Shown here: piece by piece, positions 9,501 to 19,141 of the stretch
Position numbering within the stretch: position 1 is the first letter of the stretch
How the letters are laid out: each line of letters starts with the position of its first letter
NCBI GenBank assembly: GCA_014621425.1
Contig: JAANBB010000521.1
Location: forward strand, 1-24,978
Source: Cylindrodendrum hubeiense
Lineage: Eukaryota; Ascomycota; Sordariomycetes; Hypocreales; Nectriaceae
DNA length: 24,978 nt
Reading direction: 5' to 3'
Notes under the pieces: model-generated
The model's input: only the letters and a program-made list of their open reading frames with translations
What the model was told of the DNA's origin: nothing
Databases searched by the model: none
Position numbers and translations under genes: made by a program

Positions 9501-10960
9501 CAAGAGCCCGAATACTAACACCTCCACAGTGGAAAAGACTGTGTTTCGAAGGAAGACCCGACCGTGCTGGCCACGTATCAGATCCATTCTTTAGACTTTA
9601 ATGATGTGCTCTTCGAAACCACATTTGAGGTCCGGCTCGATGCTACGAGATATGTCTCCGAGGAAGGATCGTTCTCGATTGATGCGTCGATCAGCGAAGG
9701 GCTTCTGGAGATAGTGGTCGAGGATATCCTTATCAAACTTTCGATTCATGGAAACACCAGTGGCTTCGCGTTTCAGCAAACTTCAAAGACAGAATTGGAT
9801 ATTCTAAAGCACCACCGCTCCTTCTACTGTCGATCGCATTTGTCCCGAAAGATATTCCTCGGCTATGGTGCGGAACTCTTGTTCATTATGCAACAAGTGC
9901 AAGGGTCTAGTCACTGGATTTTCGATGTCTTCCAGGATTCTAATTGCATGCATGATCCCTCGAATCCGAATTATGTACGCCGAGGGCATAAAAAGCCACA
10001 CGTAAGAAGTCCTACGTTAATTAATCCATCGTCCTTGGTTGCTAACTTCAAAAGGTTGAGGAGAGTTCTTTGAGAGCCAACCTAATGCGTGAAAACCCAT
10101 ACGGAGCGATGAAGGCCTTCTCCTCGAAGGGCGAAGACAAGAAAGAGAACCCTAAAATACCGCTCCTGAACGACAAGGATTCGCCAAACATAATCTTTCA
10201 TCCAACGAAACCTTTTCTCATGGTTGTTGAACCCAGTGGAACGTTTATATGGAACTTCTCTAGAAGCCGATTGTCACCCACACTTGTTAAGCCAAGGATG
10301 GTCTACGAGTCCCCTCTTGAGAAGGCTGGGTTTTCTGACGACGGAAATCTACTCTACGGCCTAGAAAAGCGAACCAGGAACTTAGTTATACTCAATCTTG
10401 CACGAAACTCACAATCAAGTCAAAAGCGTAAGAAGACAGACTTGCCACAGGAGCGGCACCTTTTGAATGGAACAGACACGCTGGTTCAGAGTCGCATGCA
10501 ATCAAGCCTAATCAAATCTATGCCCAGCCAAATCCATCGTGTCCAGGGATCCAACAGCGCTCTGATAGCCAAAGACTTTGACGGAAATCCCACAATGTCT
10601 GTTGTCGATCATTCTCTTGATGCTGGCTCCCTCGTTCAAGTCACGTTGAATTCAGAAGGCACAATAACATCGCGAAAATTAATGGACCTGCCCAGAGGAT
10701 TGGTTGAGGACGCGAACCTCTCGCTGCTCTACCCTTGGACCGGACCCGAGACTTTTGCACACGGCAGAAATCGTAAAGTCGTAATAGGTGTCTCGACAAG
10801 GAATTCCTACTCCTTTGAAGATAAAGAGATGATTGAGTCCAAGTTATCTTTACCAGCTGTGTTTGAGCGGCAAAGCAATTCTGTTGAAACTTTTCAAAGT
10901 TTTGGGCATGCATTGAGTGTTTCTCAGTTGGATACAGAAAGGGAGACCGAATGCGTATAA
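6501..10960 (+). CDS. NLR-like STAND receptor: N-terminal helical domain, NACHT, winged helix, atypical C-terminus
   Basis: Eight exons join in frame: 6501-6520, 6588-6876, 6930-7155, 7203-7463, 7513-7692, 7744-9475, 9530-10001 and 10055-10960, giving about 1361 aa. Residues about 65-200 match the helical domain that precedes NACHT in many fungal proteins (FVQSNPEYAALAWGSLRVMF, then MLLRMAYNLPDF). The NACHT NTPase follows: Walker A GKPGFGKTT at 326-334, Walker B region CIMICDGVDECAD at 433-445, FILLGRP at 465-471 and GMFLWTRLFMKYL at 535-547. A winged-helix-like stretch (RALQWVLGASRPLHINELRN) lies near 595-614. The C-terminal 300 residues show only weak beta-propeller-like strands (IIFHPTKPFLMVVEPSG, AGFSDDGNLLYGL). 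Such proteins oligomerise on ligand binding and drive cell death or incompatibility. Starts at 6387 or 6456 are possible alternatives. Exon joins were inferred from phase and splice consensus. Confidence 0.85.
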
Positions 10961-12595
10961 ACAACAATGAAAAGGTAGCAGCAAGATTTGAATCGTAAGA
11001 GTTTGAAACTTGACTTTCAAAGTTTGTGTTGACTACCGTACGTGGTTGCAATTCCATTCCTTTACACAGACAGTAAAAAGTCGCATACTGCCTTCTAAAT
11101 CATAATGGGGCCAATCAATGACCATAATGCCCCTCAGCCATAACTATCCATTCATAGACCATATCCGCAAAAGAAACAGGAGGCATCGTTTTGTGAAATC
11201 TCCACAATGACATGGGATATGGGGAGACAACGGCTAACACAGCGCTAACTGTCTTGGAAATCATGGTGGTCGACCAACAGCTCTACTGCTCTATTCTTTG
11301 TCCTTTTTAGGACTCGCACCGAGACGGGACGCTCCGAACCGACCCAGGCCCCTAATTTACGGGTGGAGATCATTCGGCTATTCGGCAGCCGGCTGAGAAA
11401 GCTCAGCGCCCTGACTAGTGCAGGTTCTGGATCCGCTCCAGAGGCCCAATAACGGCTCATGTCATCTGTACTGCAGATGTCGCTTAGGCTTAGCATTCGA
11501 GCGCGAATTGGGTGGCGCGTGGTGTGTCGGCAATGAATGCCAATGCTGCTACAAAAAGTACCCTAAACAAAGGAAAGTTGCCTCGCTGCCGCCTTCAAAC
11601 CGAGACAAGTTCATCGATGATACCGTCCTTTGTCATGAGGTACCATGACCAGGTAGCCAGCGGCTGAAGAGGCTGTGCAAGGTCGAGGCCATTGCTTTAG
11701 CACAGTTTCGGGAGCTCCGGACCCTGCTTCGTGCAGTCCATAGTACGACGGGAAGGATTGGAGTGGGGTCGGGACGCACACTTCAGGCCAGAATCTCAAG
11801 GGAGTGAGGTGAAGATTGATCATCGCTGAGCAAGGAAGGTGGTGAATGGTCGAAACGGGGATTAGCATTACCACAGGACCCGCTCCAATAACATGACGCT
11901 AGGCCCGTCTACACTATAGCGATTAAGCATACCCCGTACAAGCTCATTAGCCCCTGCACGTTCATCTAGCTTTGATGTCACGCTGAGACCCTGGTTGGAG
12001 TGCAAGAGAAAACAATCGATCTGGAAATGAGGCTCCGTCGGGCCGGGGAGGGTGCCCGAGAGTTAGCAAATGTCTGGTGTGTTAGGTCAGTTGAAGCGGT
12101 GAGAATGCTCCATTGGTGTTGAGAATGTCAGTGGGCGCAACAGGGGCTTCTATTAAGTGTACTAGAGGTTGTTGACAGCTATGATGAGAGCGGTGCCTTG
12201 GTAATAGTGTTTGAGAGCGCTGACACCTCTCGATTTGTGGGTTCAATGGGTACAAGAGCTGCAGAAAAGCAATCTTAGACCAACGCTACTATTGATGGGA
12301 TTTATGCTGCTGAGTGGAAGTTTTGAAAAATGTGGGATGAGTCGTACAACCGTCGCTGTACCTGAAGGCAGAGATGACCTCCCATCGACCTGAATGTACC
12401 GGGTTGTCGCGGAGTGTACTACCCGGGGAATGTGGAAGAGAGTGGATTCTTTATGATGGGATTACAGTTGGTTGATCGTTGTCGCGTAACCAGAACCAAC
12501 AGAGCTCGTATTCGACCCTGCATAACGTGTCTAGAGCCAACAGACAAATGACTGATTGGCCCTCAATGAGCCTACTGCCAACACTGTATCCACAA
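10961..12595. other. Gene-poor stretch; nothing recognisable
   Basis: The stretch has only short unrelated open frames on both strands (for example 11245-11496 minus, 11418-11648 plus, 12211-12393 plus), with no domain, no splice signals joining them and no RNA gene that I can see. It may hold a fully decayed element, but no coding remnant is legible. Confidence 0.5.
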
Positions 12596-13084
12596 TCATC
12601 TTCGGATCTCTTCCGGCTTGTCCTCGAGCTTTAAATGATCCATTAGTGGCGTAGACATTAGGCGTGAACCGAGAACAGAGCTGGCCTCAAAATCCGTTCT
12701 CGCATCTTGACTGTAAAACTTCAGCTCTGCAGAGTGTCTGCGAGATAGAGCTTTCACGTAAAGAGTGAGTCTAACCATGTGGAAACCGCAATTTTCCGAC
12801 ATCGACCCAATCACCAAGTCGGCCGGAGCAGCAACACTGTGCACGGTATTGATGCAATGCCTGTCCTCCAGACAGTCCGAGTTCTGCTCGGAGATGCTAG
12901 GCTGGATGATGCTGCCGATCCTGTTCAAGTCTACAAGACGATCGGATGTGAACATAATCCCAAGATCAATTTCTTCTAGCAATCCCCAGACACAATCTTC
13001 GTCCTCACGATCATTGTGGATTGTTGCTATAGCCATTTCCACGTCTTGCGCTTTTAAGGCGGAGAGCAATATGGTTGGGTTCAT
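12596..13084 (-). CDS. Hypothetical protein, 162 aa (weak)
   Basis: An ATG at 13084 opens a 162-codon frame beginning MNPTILLSALKAQDVEMAIA and ending KLEDKPEEIRR. It is soluble, moderately acidic and mixed in composition, with no signal peptide, membrane helix or motif that I recognise. The start would lie only 80 bases from the divergent GT90 start at 13165, so the two would share a very short promoter. The overlapping plus-strand frame at 12765-13130 looks less protein-like. It could equally be a remnant of a larger gene or a chance frame. Confidence 0.3.
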   Translation of the reverse strand: MNPTILLSALKAQDVEMAIATIHNDREDEDCVWGLLEEIDLGIMFTSDRLVDLNRIGSIIQPSISEQNSDCLEDRHCINTVHSVAAPADLVIGSMSENCGFHMVRLTLYVKALSRRHSAELKFYSQDARTDFEASSVLGSRLMSTPLMDHLKLEDKPEEIRR

Positions 13085-13164
13085 TGTAGGTAGCTCACGC
13101 TTGGTAAATACAGGGGCTCCTCTCAGCTAACTATCACCAGCCAGCATTAACCCCACTACTCCTG

Positions 13165-15390
13165 ATGGCTCAGAAGTATCTTACGCCTAAGATGTATGCG
13201 TGGAGGTACTCCAATTCTTGGGTTTTCTCTCCTCTTGTTAACACGGTCTGGGGTGCAGGCTTGGCCGCTTTATTCGCTATCCTGACCTTGTTCAATTGGA
13301 ACCTCCGAGGTTCTGCCTTATCAGTCATTTCAGTTGCTGCCTTACTGATCGTCTATATCGCTGTCCTGCCGAGGACTACCAACAACCTTCAGTTTCTTCC
13401 CTTTATCAGTCTCGAAGATGATATTACTCCATTGTCGTTCCGTGTCGTGATCATCTTAGTCACTTTACTCTGCATACGCACTATATTATTCAATTTCCCT
13501 CGAGACAATGTGGTATGGATATCATCGCTGGGATTAGCGAAAGCCTTTTCTTGGTATCATACCATTCAAACGGTACGTTAGTACACTTCTCAATGTGATC
13601 ATGGAGGATGCTGACTCACTTCCTAGGTCCGAAATTCCTCCTGGGATATTGCTACCATGATGGGGACATTCAGTATCATGTCCACACGCAATCCATTTAT
13701 GCAACCCTCAGAAGCTCAAGCGTTATCGCACATCGTGTCTTCTTTTCTGAGCCTCGGCCAGGTCATCAGCGTGCTTCCAAAGCGGGCTTCAGCTAAATCA
13801 ATGCTCTGGGCTCTTTTTTTCATCCCCCTAATTCCTTACCTTTTCAACGTCTTCGCCATCAGACTCGCACAATCTTCCGCACCCAGTTTCCACTTTCCAG
13901 GGCACCCTGTTGAAGCTCTGATCCACAGTGCTAGGAAGGATTTCGAAGGCCAACTGCAAAAACAATCCAAAAGTTACCTAGCCGCTTGTGACGAATATCA
14001 ACGCAGATACGGTATCGAACCGCCACCTGGCTTTGAGGGTTGGTACGAGTTTGCGGTCTCACATAATTCAGCCATCATCGACGATTTTGACATAATTTAC
14101 GATACTGTCTCACCATTTTGGAAAATAAGCGGCAAAGAGGTCCTTGAGACAATAGCCCACGCCCAAAACAAGCGAGGCATTGACCTATGGTCTTGTGCAT
14201 TTTCTGGCAATACAGCCAAAACTGAATGCAACCATCTTTATCGTACAGTCGACAGGCACATCAAACTTTTCTTCAATGGACTGATGAGAGATTTGCCAGG
14301 AATTCTCCCTGACATTCAGTTTCTTGTGAATCACATCGATGAGCCAAGAGTACTGCTTCCACCACCATCACCGAAAGCCACCGTGTCTCAGCCAATCGGG
14401 TTATTCAAATTGACCAACTTATCGAATCGGCCGATTTGGCAAGCGATCACAAGGTTCTGCGCTACTCAGTCAAATCAGAGAGGAATCAAGCCCAAACACA
14501 CTGTGGAAACGTTTGGCCTGCCTTTCGTTACCAATATCTCTTCCACTATGGATCTCTGTCAACATCCCGAGTACAGTGCTATGCATGGCCTTGTTATGAG
14601 CCCTACATCCTTTCGCTTGGTCGAAGGATTAGTGCCGATACTCTCAACAGGTGCACCCTCTACAATGGGAGATATATTATTCCCAAGTCCAGCTTATAAT
14701 GAGTCTGAGTTTCAATATGACGATGCATTCGACATTGAATGGGATCAGAAACGAAATAATATCTACTGGGCCGGTTCAACTACTGGTGGATTTGCTTTAG
14801 ATGGTCAATGGCGGTATTTTCATCGGCAGCGGTTTGTAAGTTTGGGGCAAAATCTCAACCAACGGCACCATTACCTAAGAGAGGAGGGTGGCATTATTGG
14901 CTCTTCGGAATCGAGATTCCTGAATGGCAGATTATTTGATGTTGCCTTTACTAGGATATTCCAGTGCCAGAGAGCATCATGTCGGGAACAAGATGCTTAC
15001 TTCAACACCAAGGCTTGGGCACACAAAGATGAAGCCCTCCGATCACGACTGGTATTTGATATTGATGGAAATGGTATCAGCGGTCGCTACTACAAGCTAC
15101 TGGCTTCGAAATCACTTCCGATAAAGCAGACGATTTTCCGAGAATGGCACGATGATCGCCTCAGCCCCTGGGTTCATTATATACCGGTTAGCCAAAGCTT
15201 GGAGGAGGTTCCTGAGCTAATATTCTATCTCACATCAACTGAAAGTGGGAAGCAACGGGCTAAGGAGATCGCGGAGCAGGGCCGGAGGTGGTTTTCAGAG
15301 GCTTTCCGAGAAGATGATATGCGTATCTATACCTACCGGCTACTTTTAGAGTTGGCGAGACTACAGGACCCTAATAGGCAAGCAAGCTGA
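13165..15390 (+). CDS. Glycosyltransferase family 90 (CAP10-like) membrane protein
   Basis: Two exons, 13165-13572 and 13627-15390, are split by a 54-nt GTACGT...TAG intron in phase 0 with a GCTGAC branch site; the product is 723 aa. The N-terminal 215 residues carry four or more hydrophobic helices, at about 20-45, 50-70, 88-108 and 195-215. A linker with the family's typical EYQRRYGIEPPPGFEGWYEF follows at about 259-278. The CAP10/GT90 region covers about 500-715: EWDQKRNNIYWAGSTTGG, WRYFHRQRFV, YFNTKAWAHKDEALRSRLVF, DIDGNGISGRYYKLLASKS, FREWHDDRLSPWVHYIPVS and GRRWFSEAFREDDMRIYTYR. GT90 enzymes use nucleotide sugars in the secretory pathway; known members include Cryptococcus Cap10 and xylosyltransferases and animal O-glucosyltransferases. 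Its donor and acceptor cannot be told from sequence. Stop at 15388-15390. Confidence 0.92.
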
Positions 15391-15902
15391 TTACCAGGGA
15401 GGCTTTAGCTGCAAGTGTAGACTGCGATGTACTGAGCACTATACAAATCTAACCATATTATCATCACCTCTCGGCGATAAAACCGACCCGACTATTGACA
15501 TTTCCCTAACGAAGTTGCAATCTTTTGACAACTATATCATCATGTGAAACCCTTAACTTTACAACCATGTTATTCGGATTGCTGAATTCTCTCAATATGT
15601 CTGATGTGGCCAAGCTTTAAATATAGTCCCATGAATCCACTTACCGATGCCGAACCCGGCCGGGCCCACAGACCCCCATGTTCTGTGTTTGTGAATAGGC
15701 CAAATTATTATGTAAAAGAAAATTAGGTCTTTGGGCATTCCTGGCGTTTGTTCATTGTTTACTCTTAATACTGATCGGGAAATATCTGGAATCTCGTTCA
15801 TGAGACGTCCCGCTGGAGAAGATAGAAAATAGCGTAGGATCCCTTGGATTTATTTCCGTAACTATATGCGGAGGTTTTGGATCACCACGGAGCACCGCGA
15901 CA
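15391..15902. other. 3' flank of the GT90 gene; no gene seen
   Basis: Mixed-composition sequence with many stops in all frames. A 69-codon minus-strand frame at 15592-15801 has no support. No RNA gene or repeat seen. Confidence 0.5.
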
Positions 15903-16061
15903 TCAGTGGTTGACACTCGGTTTGGCCTGCCTGCCTCCACGGATGATGCCCATTGCCTGAAGTTGAGCGCCAAATATAGAAAGGATGACTACGATGGCGG
16001 CTATCGCTCCCAGAGTGGCGATACTGTACGGAGTTTTCCTCAGTGTCCGCCTGCTGAGCAT
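15903..16061 (-). CDS. 52-aa single-helix ORF, possibly the tail of a decayed gene
   Basis: The frame from ATG at 16061 to TGA at 15903 encodes a basic N-terminus (MLSRRTLRKTPYS), one strong membrane helix (ATLGAIAAIVVILSIFG) and a basic tail (RGGRQAKPSVNH). It sits on the same strand and directly downstream of the decayed repeat gene at 16264-17077, and other broken frames between them are also protein-like (for example AYKTLRLAIFTNVLCNEIRR). The likeliest reading is the last exon of that dead gene, which would then have ended in a membrane anchor. A free-standing small membrane protein is the alternative. Confidence 0.3.
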   Translation of the reverse strand: MLSRRTLRKTPYSIATLGAIAAIVVILSIFGAQLQAMGIIRGGRQAKPSVNH

Positions 16062-16263
16062 TCAATTGTGCCCCATGCTTGAAGTGAATTCTCGCGGCGT
16101 CACTTCTCTCTTGTCTTACAGTAGGGACGTTTCGTCCGTCGAGCTAATTCCTGAAACATCATTCATGCTTCAATCAAACAACCCCGTTGTAAAGCCTCTC
16201 CGTATTTCATTGCAAAGCACGTTCGTGAATATCGCCAACCGAAGTGTCTTGTATGCCGGGTCA

Positions 16264-17077
16264 TCGGCCTGTCTGAGACTTTTCCGCCATCTGGTCGGAG
16301 TCGATCAGTATCTTCATCATCGAAACAGTAGATAGGTCAGTGACCACCACAGGGGAGGGTCCGAGTTCCTTCAGTTGTGAGGATTCGTAGTAGCCGATCA
16401 GGCACTTCTGGAGAGTCTCCCGAAGAGTAGGTGCAACCATGTGCATGAGGGTATCTCCTCTCGAGTCCACAAAAGCTGGATACGCATTGTTTTCCAATGC
16501 TCATCGTAGGAATAAATTCCCGTCCGTATGGCTGGCTTGCGGCAGATACCACGGCCTCTTTGGTCTACTCGATATCGACGCGATTGTCTATGAGTGTGGT
16601 GGCCATTTGGAGAACGTTCGGGTTTGGTTTCTACTCTTCGCCTGCACGTTTTCTGCGAGACCGTAGCGTATATTGCGTGCCACAGTGGCGAGTATCGTAC
16701 CTTTCGTGGTGAAGAACAGTGCTCCGTCCGAATTGCTGCTCTGGATCGCTGCCTGCAACGACATTGGGGTTTCGCTATCCACATGCAACGTGTCCGCCAC
16801 TCCCTTCAAAGACGGGTTGCAAAATATTTCCTTCGGTCAACATGCGTCGTGCTGCGAGATGGAGAATTTTCTTCGGCAATGTAGCATCGATTAGACGCCA
16901 GATAGTGAGTAAAAGTTCAGAATCACCAATACCTACATGTTGTAGGAGCAGTTCCACGCCAGAGCCGAAATTACTCAAAACTGTCAAGAACACGGGGGAG
17001 CCTACCGTCGAAAATGGCCGAAATGAGACAACAGCGAGCCCTCCGTCTCCAGAGCTGGCTAGTTGGGCTTCGACCAA
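16264..17077 (-). pseudogene. Decayed repeat-region gene, probably C-terminal part of an NLR-like protein
   Basis: Reading the minus strand downward, protein-like text continues across three frames: VELLLQHVGIGDSELLLTIW and KKILHLAARRM (17077-16775), then VADTLHVDSETPMSLQAAIQ (16809-16588), then NVLQMATTLIDNRVDIE, stop (TAG at 16567-16565), TKEAVVSAASQPYGREFIP, then after another shift VDSRGDTLMHMVAPTLRETL and MMKILIDSD (to 16264). The pattern 'leucine-rich helix, D-x-R, T-x-E-x-V-x-A-A' is like the short helical or ankyrin-like repeats that follow NACHT domains in many fungal STAND proteins. At least three disruptions are present, so it cannot make a full protein. The exact repeat family is uncertain. 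Confidence 0.5.
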
Positions 17078-18080
17078 GAGTTATCCATTAAAGGCGTTCG
17101 ACCATATTTGCCATTCATCCGAGGTTTTCTTTGCTGAAAAAGTTTGTCGGATGGAGTAACAAAGCCACGTCCGCTTTGAGCCTCCACCTGCAAAGGGGGC
17201 AGCTTCAAGTTCGTCGAGGTCATAACTCCCATGGGACTCGATTATAGACGACATCCACCCCGTACCCCCACCAGGTGCAGCAGTGCCCGCAGTGCCCCAC
17301 TGAGTCAAAATCCAGGAATGGAGAAGCGCCGAGGTTCTCTTCGGGGAAGCCGATCGATTTGACCCGCAGCGCAGAGTATAGTTCGGAAACATGTCGATAA
17401 AGCCATCAGGTGCGCGTTTTGCCTCGTCTTATGTAAGATCGCCGATTTCGCAAAATGACCTTCTCTTTCAATACTGGAGCAGGATAGCGTGGTTCTCGTC
17501 ACCGGGTCGTCGATAACAAGAGGCAATCCACCTTCCAATCCACCTTCCCACGTAACGAATGGAATCGGGGTGGCATGGAATAAAGTGGCGACGTCGGGTT
17601 CGGATTCCGCTGGCCACGTAGGTTTTCCAACAGCTGATGGGCCAATATGAGAAGACGACGATCTCTTCGGGTGTTGTCGACCCCATTGGCTGGCTTGCAA
17701 CCGTGATGGGCACCACTCTCATTCCACTCCTATACCGGGCCGCGCAATTTCTCCGGCTTCAGAAGCTCATTAGCAGCCAGCATAACCTGTGTGATCCACC
17801 ACTCTCAGGTCACTATAGCCTACCGTTTCAAACCCGCCGCTTAAAAATTGGAGCTTCGGAGAAACCTTCCGTAGTCGACTGGAAACTGGCCAGTGCTCGA
17901 GGGGGTTCGCTCTTTTCGTGTGGGTAGTAAAAGTCCGGGTGCTCGAGCCATTTTCTATGTCGACGCTGTCCAGCACGGCACTCATTGCAGAAGCAGGGCG
18001 GGCAATACGCACGATATATAGGGTAAATGTTGGTCTCGGTCTCGGTATCGGCATCGGACAGACCAAAGCCATGTAACACA
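17078..18080. other. Unassigned stretch, possibly upstream part of the minus-strand dead gene
   Basis: On the minus strand, frames of 80-130 codons (17081-17392, 17305-17700, 17828-18079) abut or overlap. The frame at 17081-17392 runs in phase through a TAA at 17078-17080 into the decayed repeat gene, which suggests a common origin. None shows a NACHT, HET or other known motif, so the call stays open. Confidence 0.3.
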
Positions 18081-19141
18081 TTAGTGCTTCATCTAACCCT
18101 ACAACAGCTAGGATAAGTAGTAAATTAAGCTGTTATTTAAGCTGTATGCCGGTAATCGCTTGCAGGAATACTATGCTAGTGTACTTAGCGTAGGCATTTC
18201 TCCGTTCTGTATTCGCGATTAGGTTTACAATGTGGTTGAGCCGGATCCCCGACGAAAAGCTCTCTCGGCGTTTTCGACTCGGTATATTCAATGACTGCCC
18301 GGCATTTTATACAGCCCATCGGGCGTGGTCGGACCTCCGATAGCTTTGCCTCCAAAGGGAGAGGACGCGTACGTTGCTATGAGCGTCGATTGATTAGGGC
18401 CTAGACTGTTCGGCGGAGTACGCGTATACCCGCTTGAGATTGATTGGAACCGTGTGACGTCGTTGACGCTAATTTCCAAAAAAGTATAATCACGTCCTAT
18501 ACCGGCGGTGGGTCGGGAATAATCATTGTTCCCTTATGGCCCTACTGGCCGCGCAATCGCAGCGTGAAAACAGCTTAGGATCTCCCTGCGCAAGTTTGAA
18601 AGGAAATTAATTATTTGTCGCGACGACCCGGTCCCCAGATTTTGCACGAGCACAGCAATTGAGAGACTTGTTTGTGTAACGGCTGCAAGTTCTTCCACGG
18701 CACATTACCCGCACACTACCGGCGCGCTACCGGCAGAGCATACAGCCACCCCTTCATTTCAACGGTCGGGCCTACCCCGTTTCAGCTCCTACTCACGGGA
18801 GGGCCATTCTCTGCCGTCTCCCGAGTGCACGATCGTCGACTTACGTTCTCATCAGATAACTAGGTTCGGGACATCGGCAGCTCGGCTTGGTGACGTAAGA
18901 TCCATGGGGGAGGCTGAAGGCGAAGTGGCTGTTCAAGGCCGGGATTACGTAGTCGACGACCCAGTATAGACGTGCCCACACGAGCTAAGAATACCTCAGA
19001 GGCGTTATAAGATGGCCGCTAGAACCACTAGTTTACTCTCGAATAAGTCTTTATAGTTCTGACAGACACTCATTAACTGATAGCTTCTTTACCGCACTCG
19101 TTCCCGACATTCACTTGGTTTCAATACCCAATTCGCCCAAC
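18081..19141. other. Upstream region of the tannase gene; no gene seen
   Basis: No credible coding region. Two TATA-like elements (TTATAA at 19005-19010 and TTTATAG at 19050-19056) lie 132 and 86 bases before the tannase ATG. CTACCGGC occurs twice close together (around 18716-18733). No inducer-binding site could be identified with confidence. Confidence 0.4.
19005..19010 (+). promoter_or_regulatory. Candidate TATA box of the tannase gene
   Basis: TTATAA followed by G, 132 bases upstream of the start codon. The alternative TTTATAG at 19050-19056 is nearer. Spacing-based inference only. Confidence 0.3.

Noticed and set aside
12765..13130. 121-codon plus-strand frame overlapping the hypothetical minus ORF
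   Set aside because: Ser-rich antisense-like composition and no motif; at most one of the two strands codes.
15985..16335. 116-codon plus-strand frame
   Set aside because: It overlaps the minus-strand remnants, has no motif, and its composition is that of an antisense frame.
19115..19141. Tannase start at 19115
   Set aside because: The codon there is TTG, and the signal peptide begins at the ATG at 19142.
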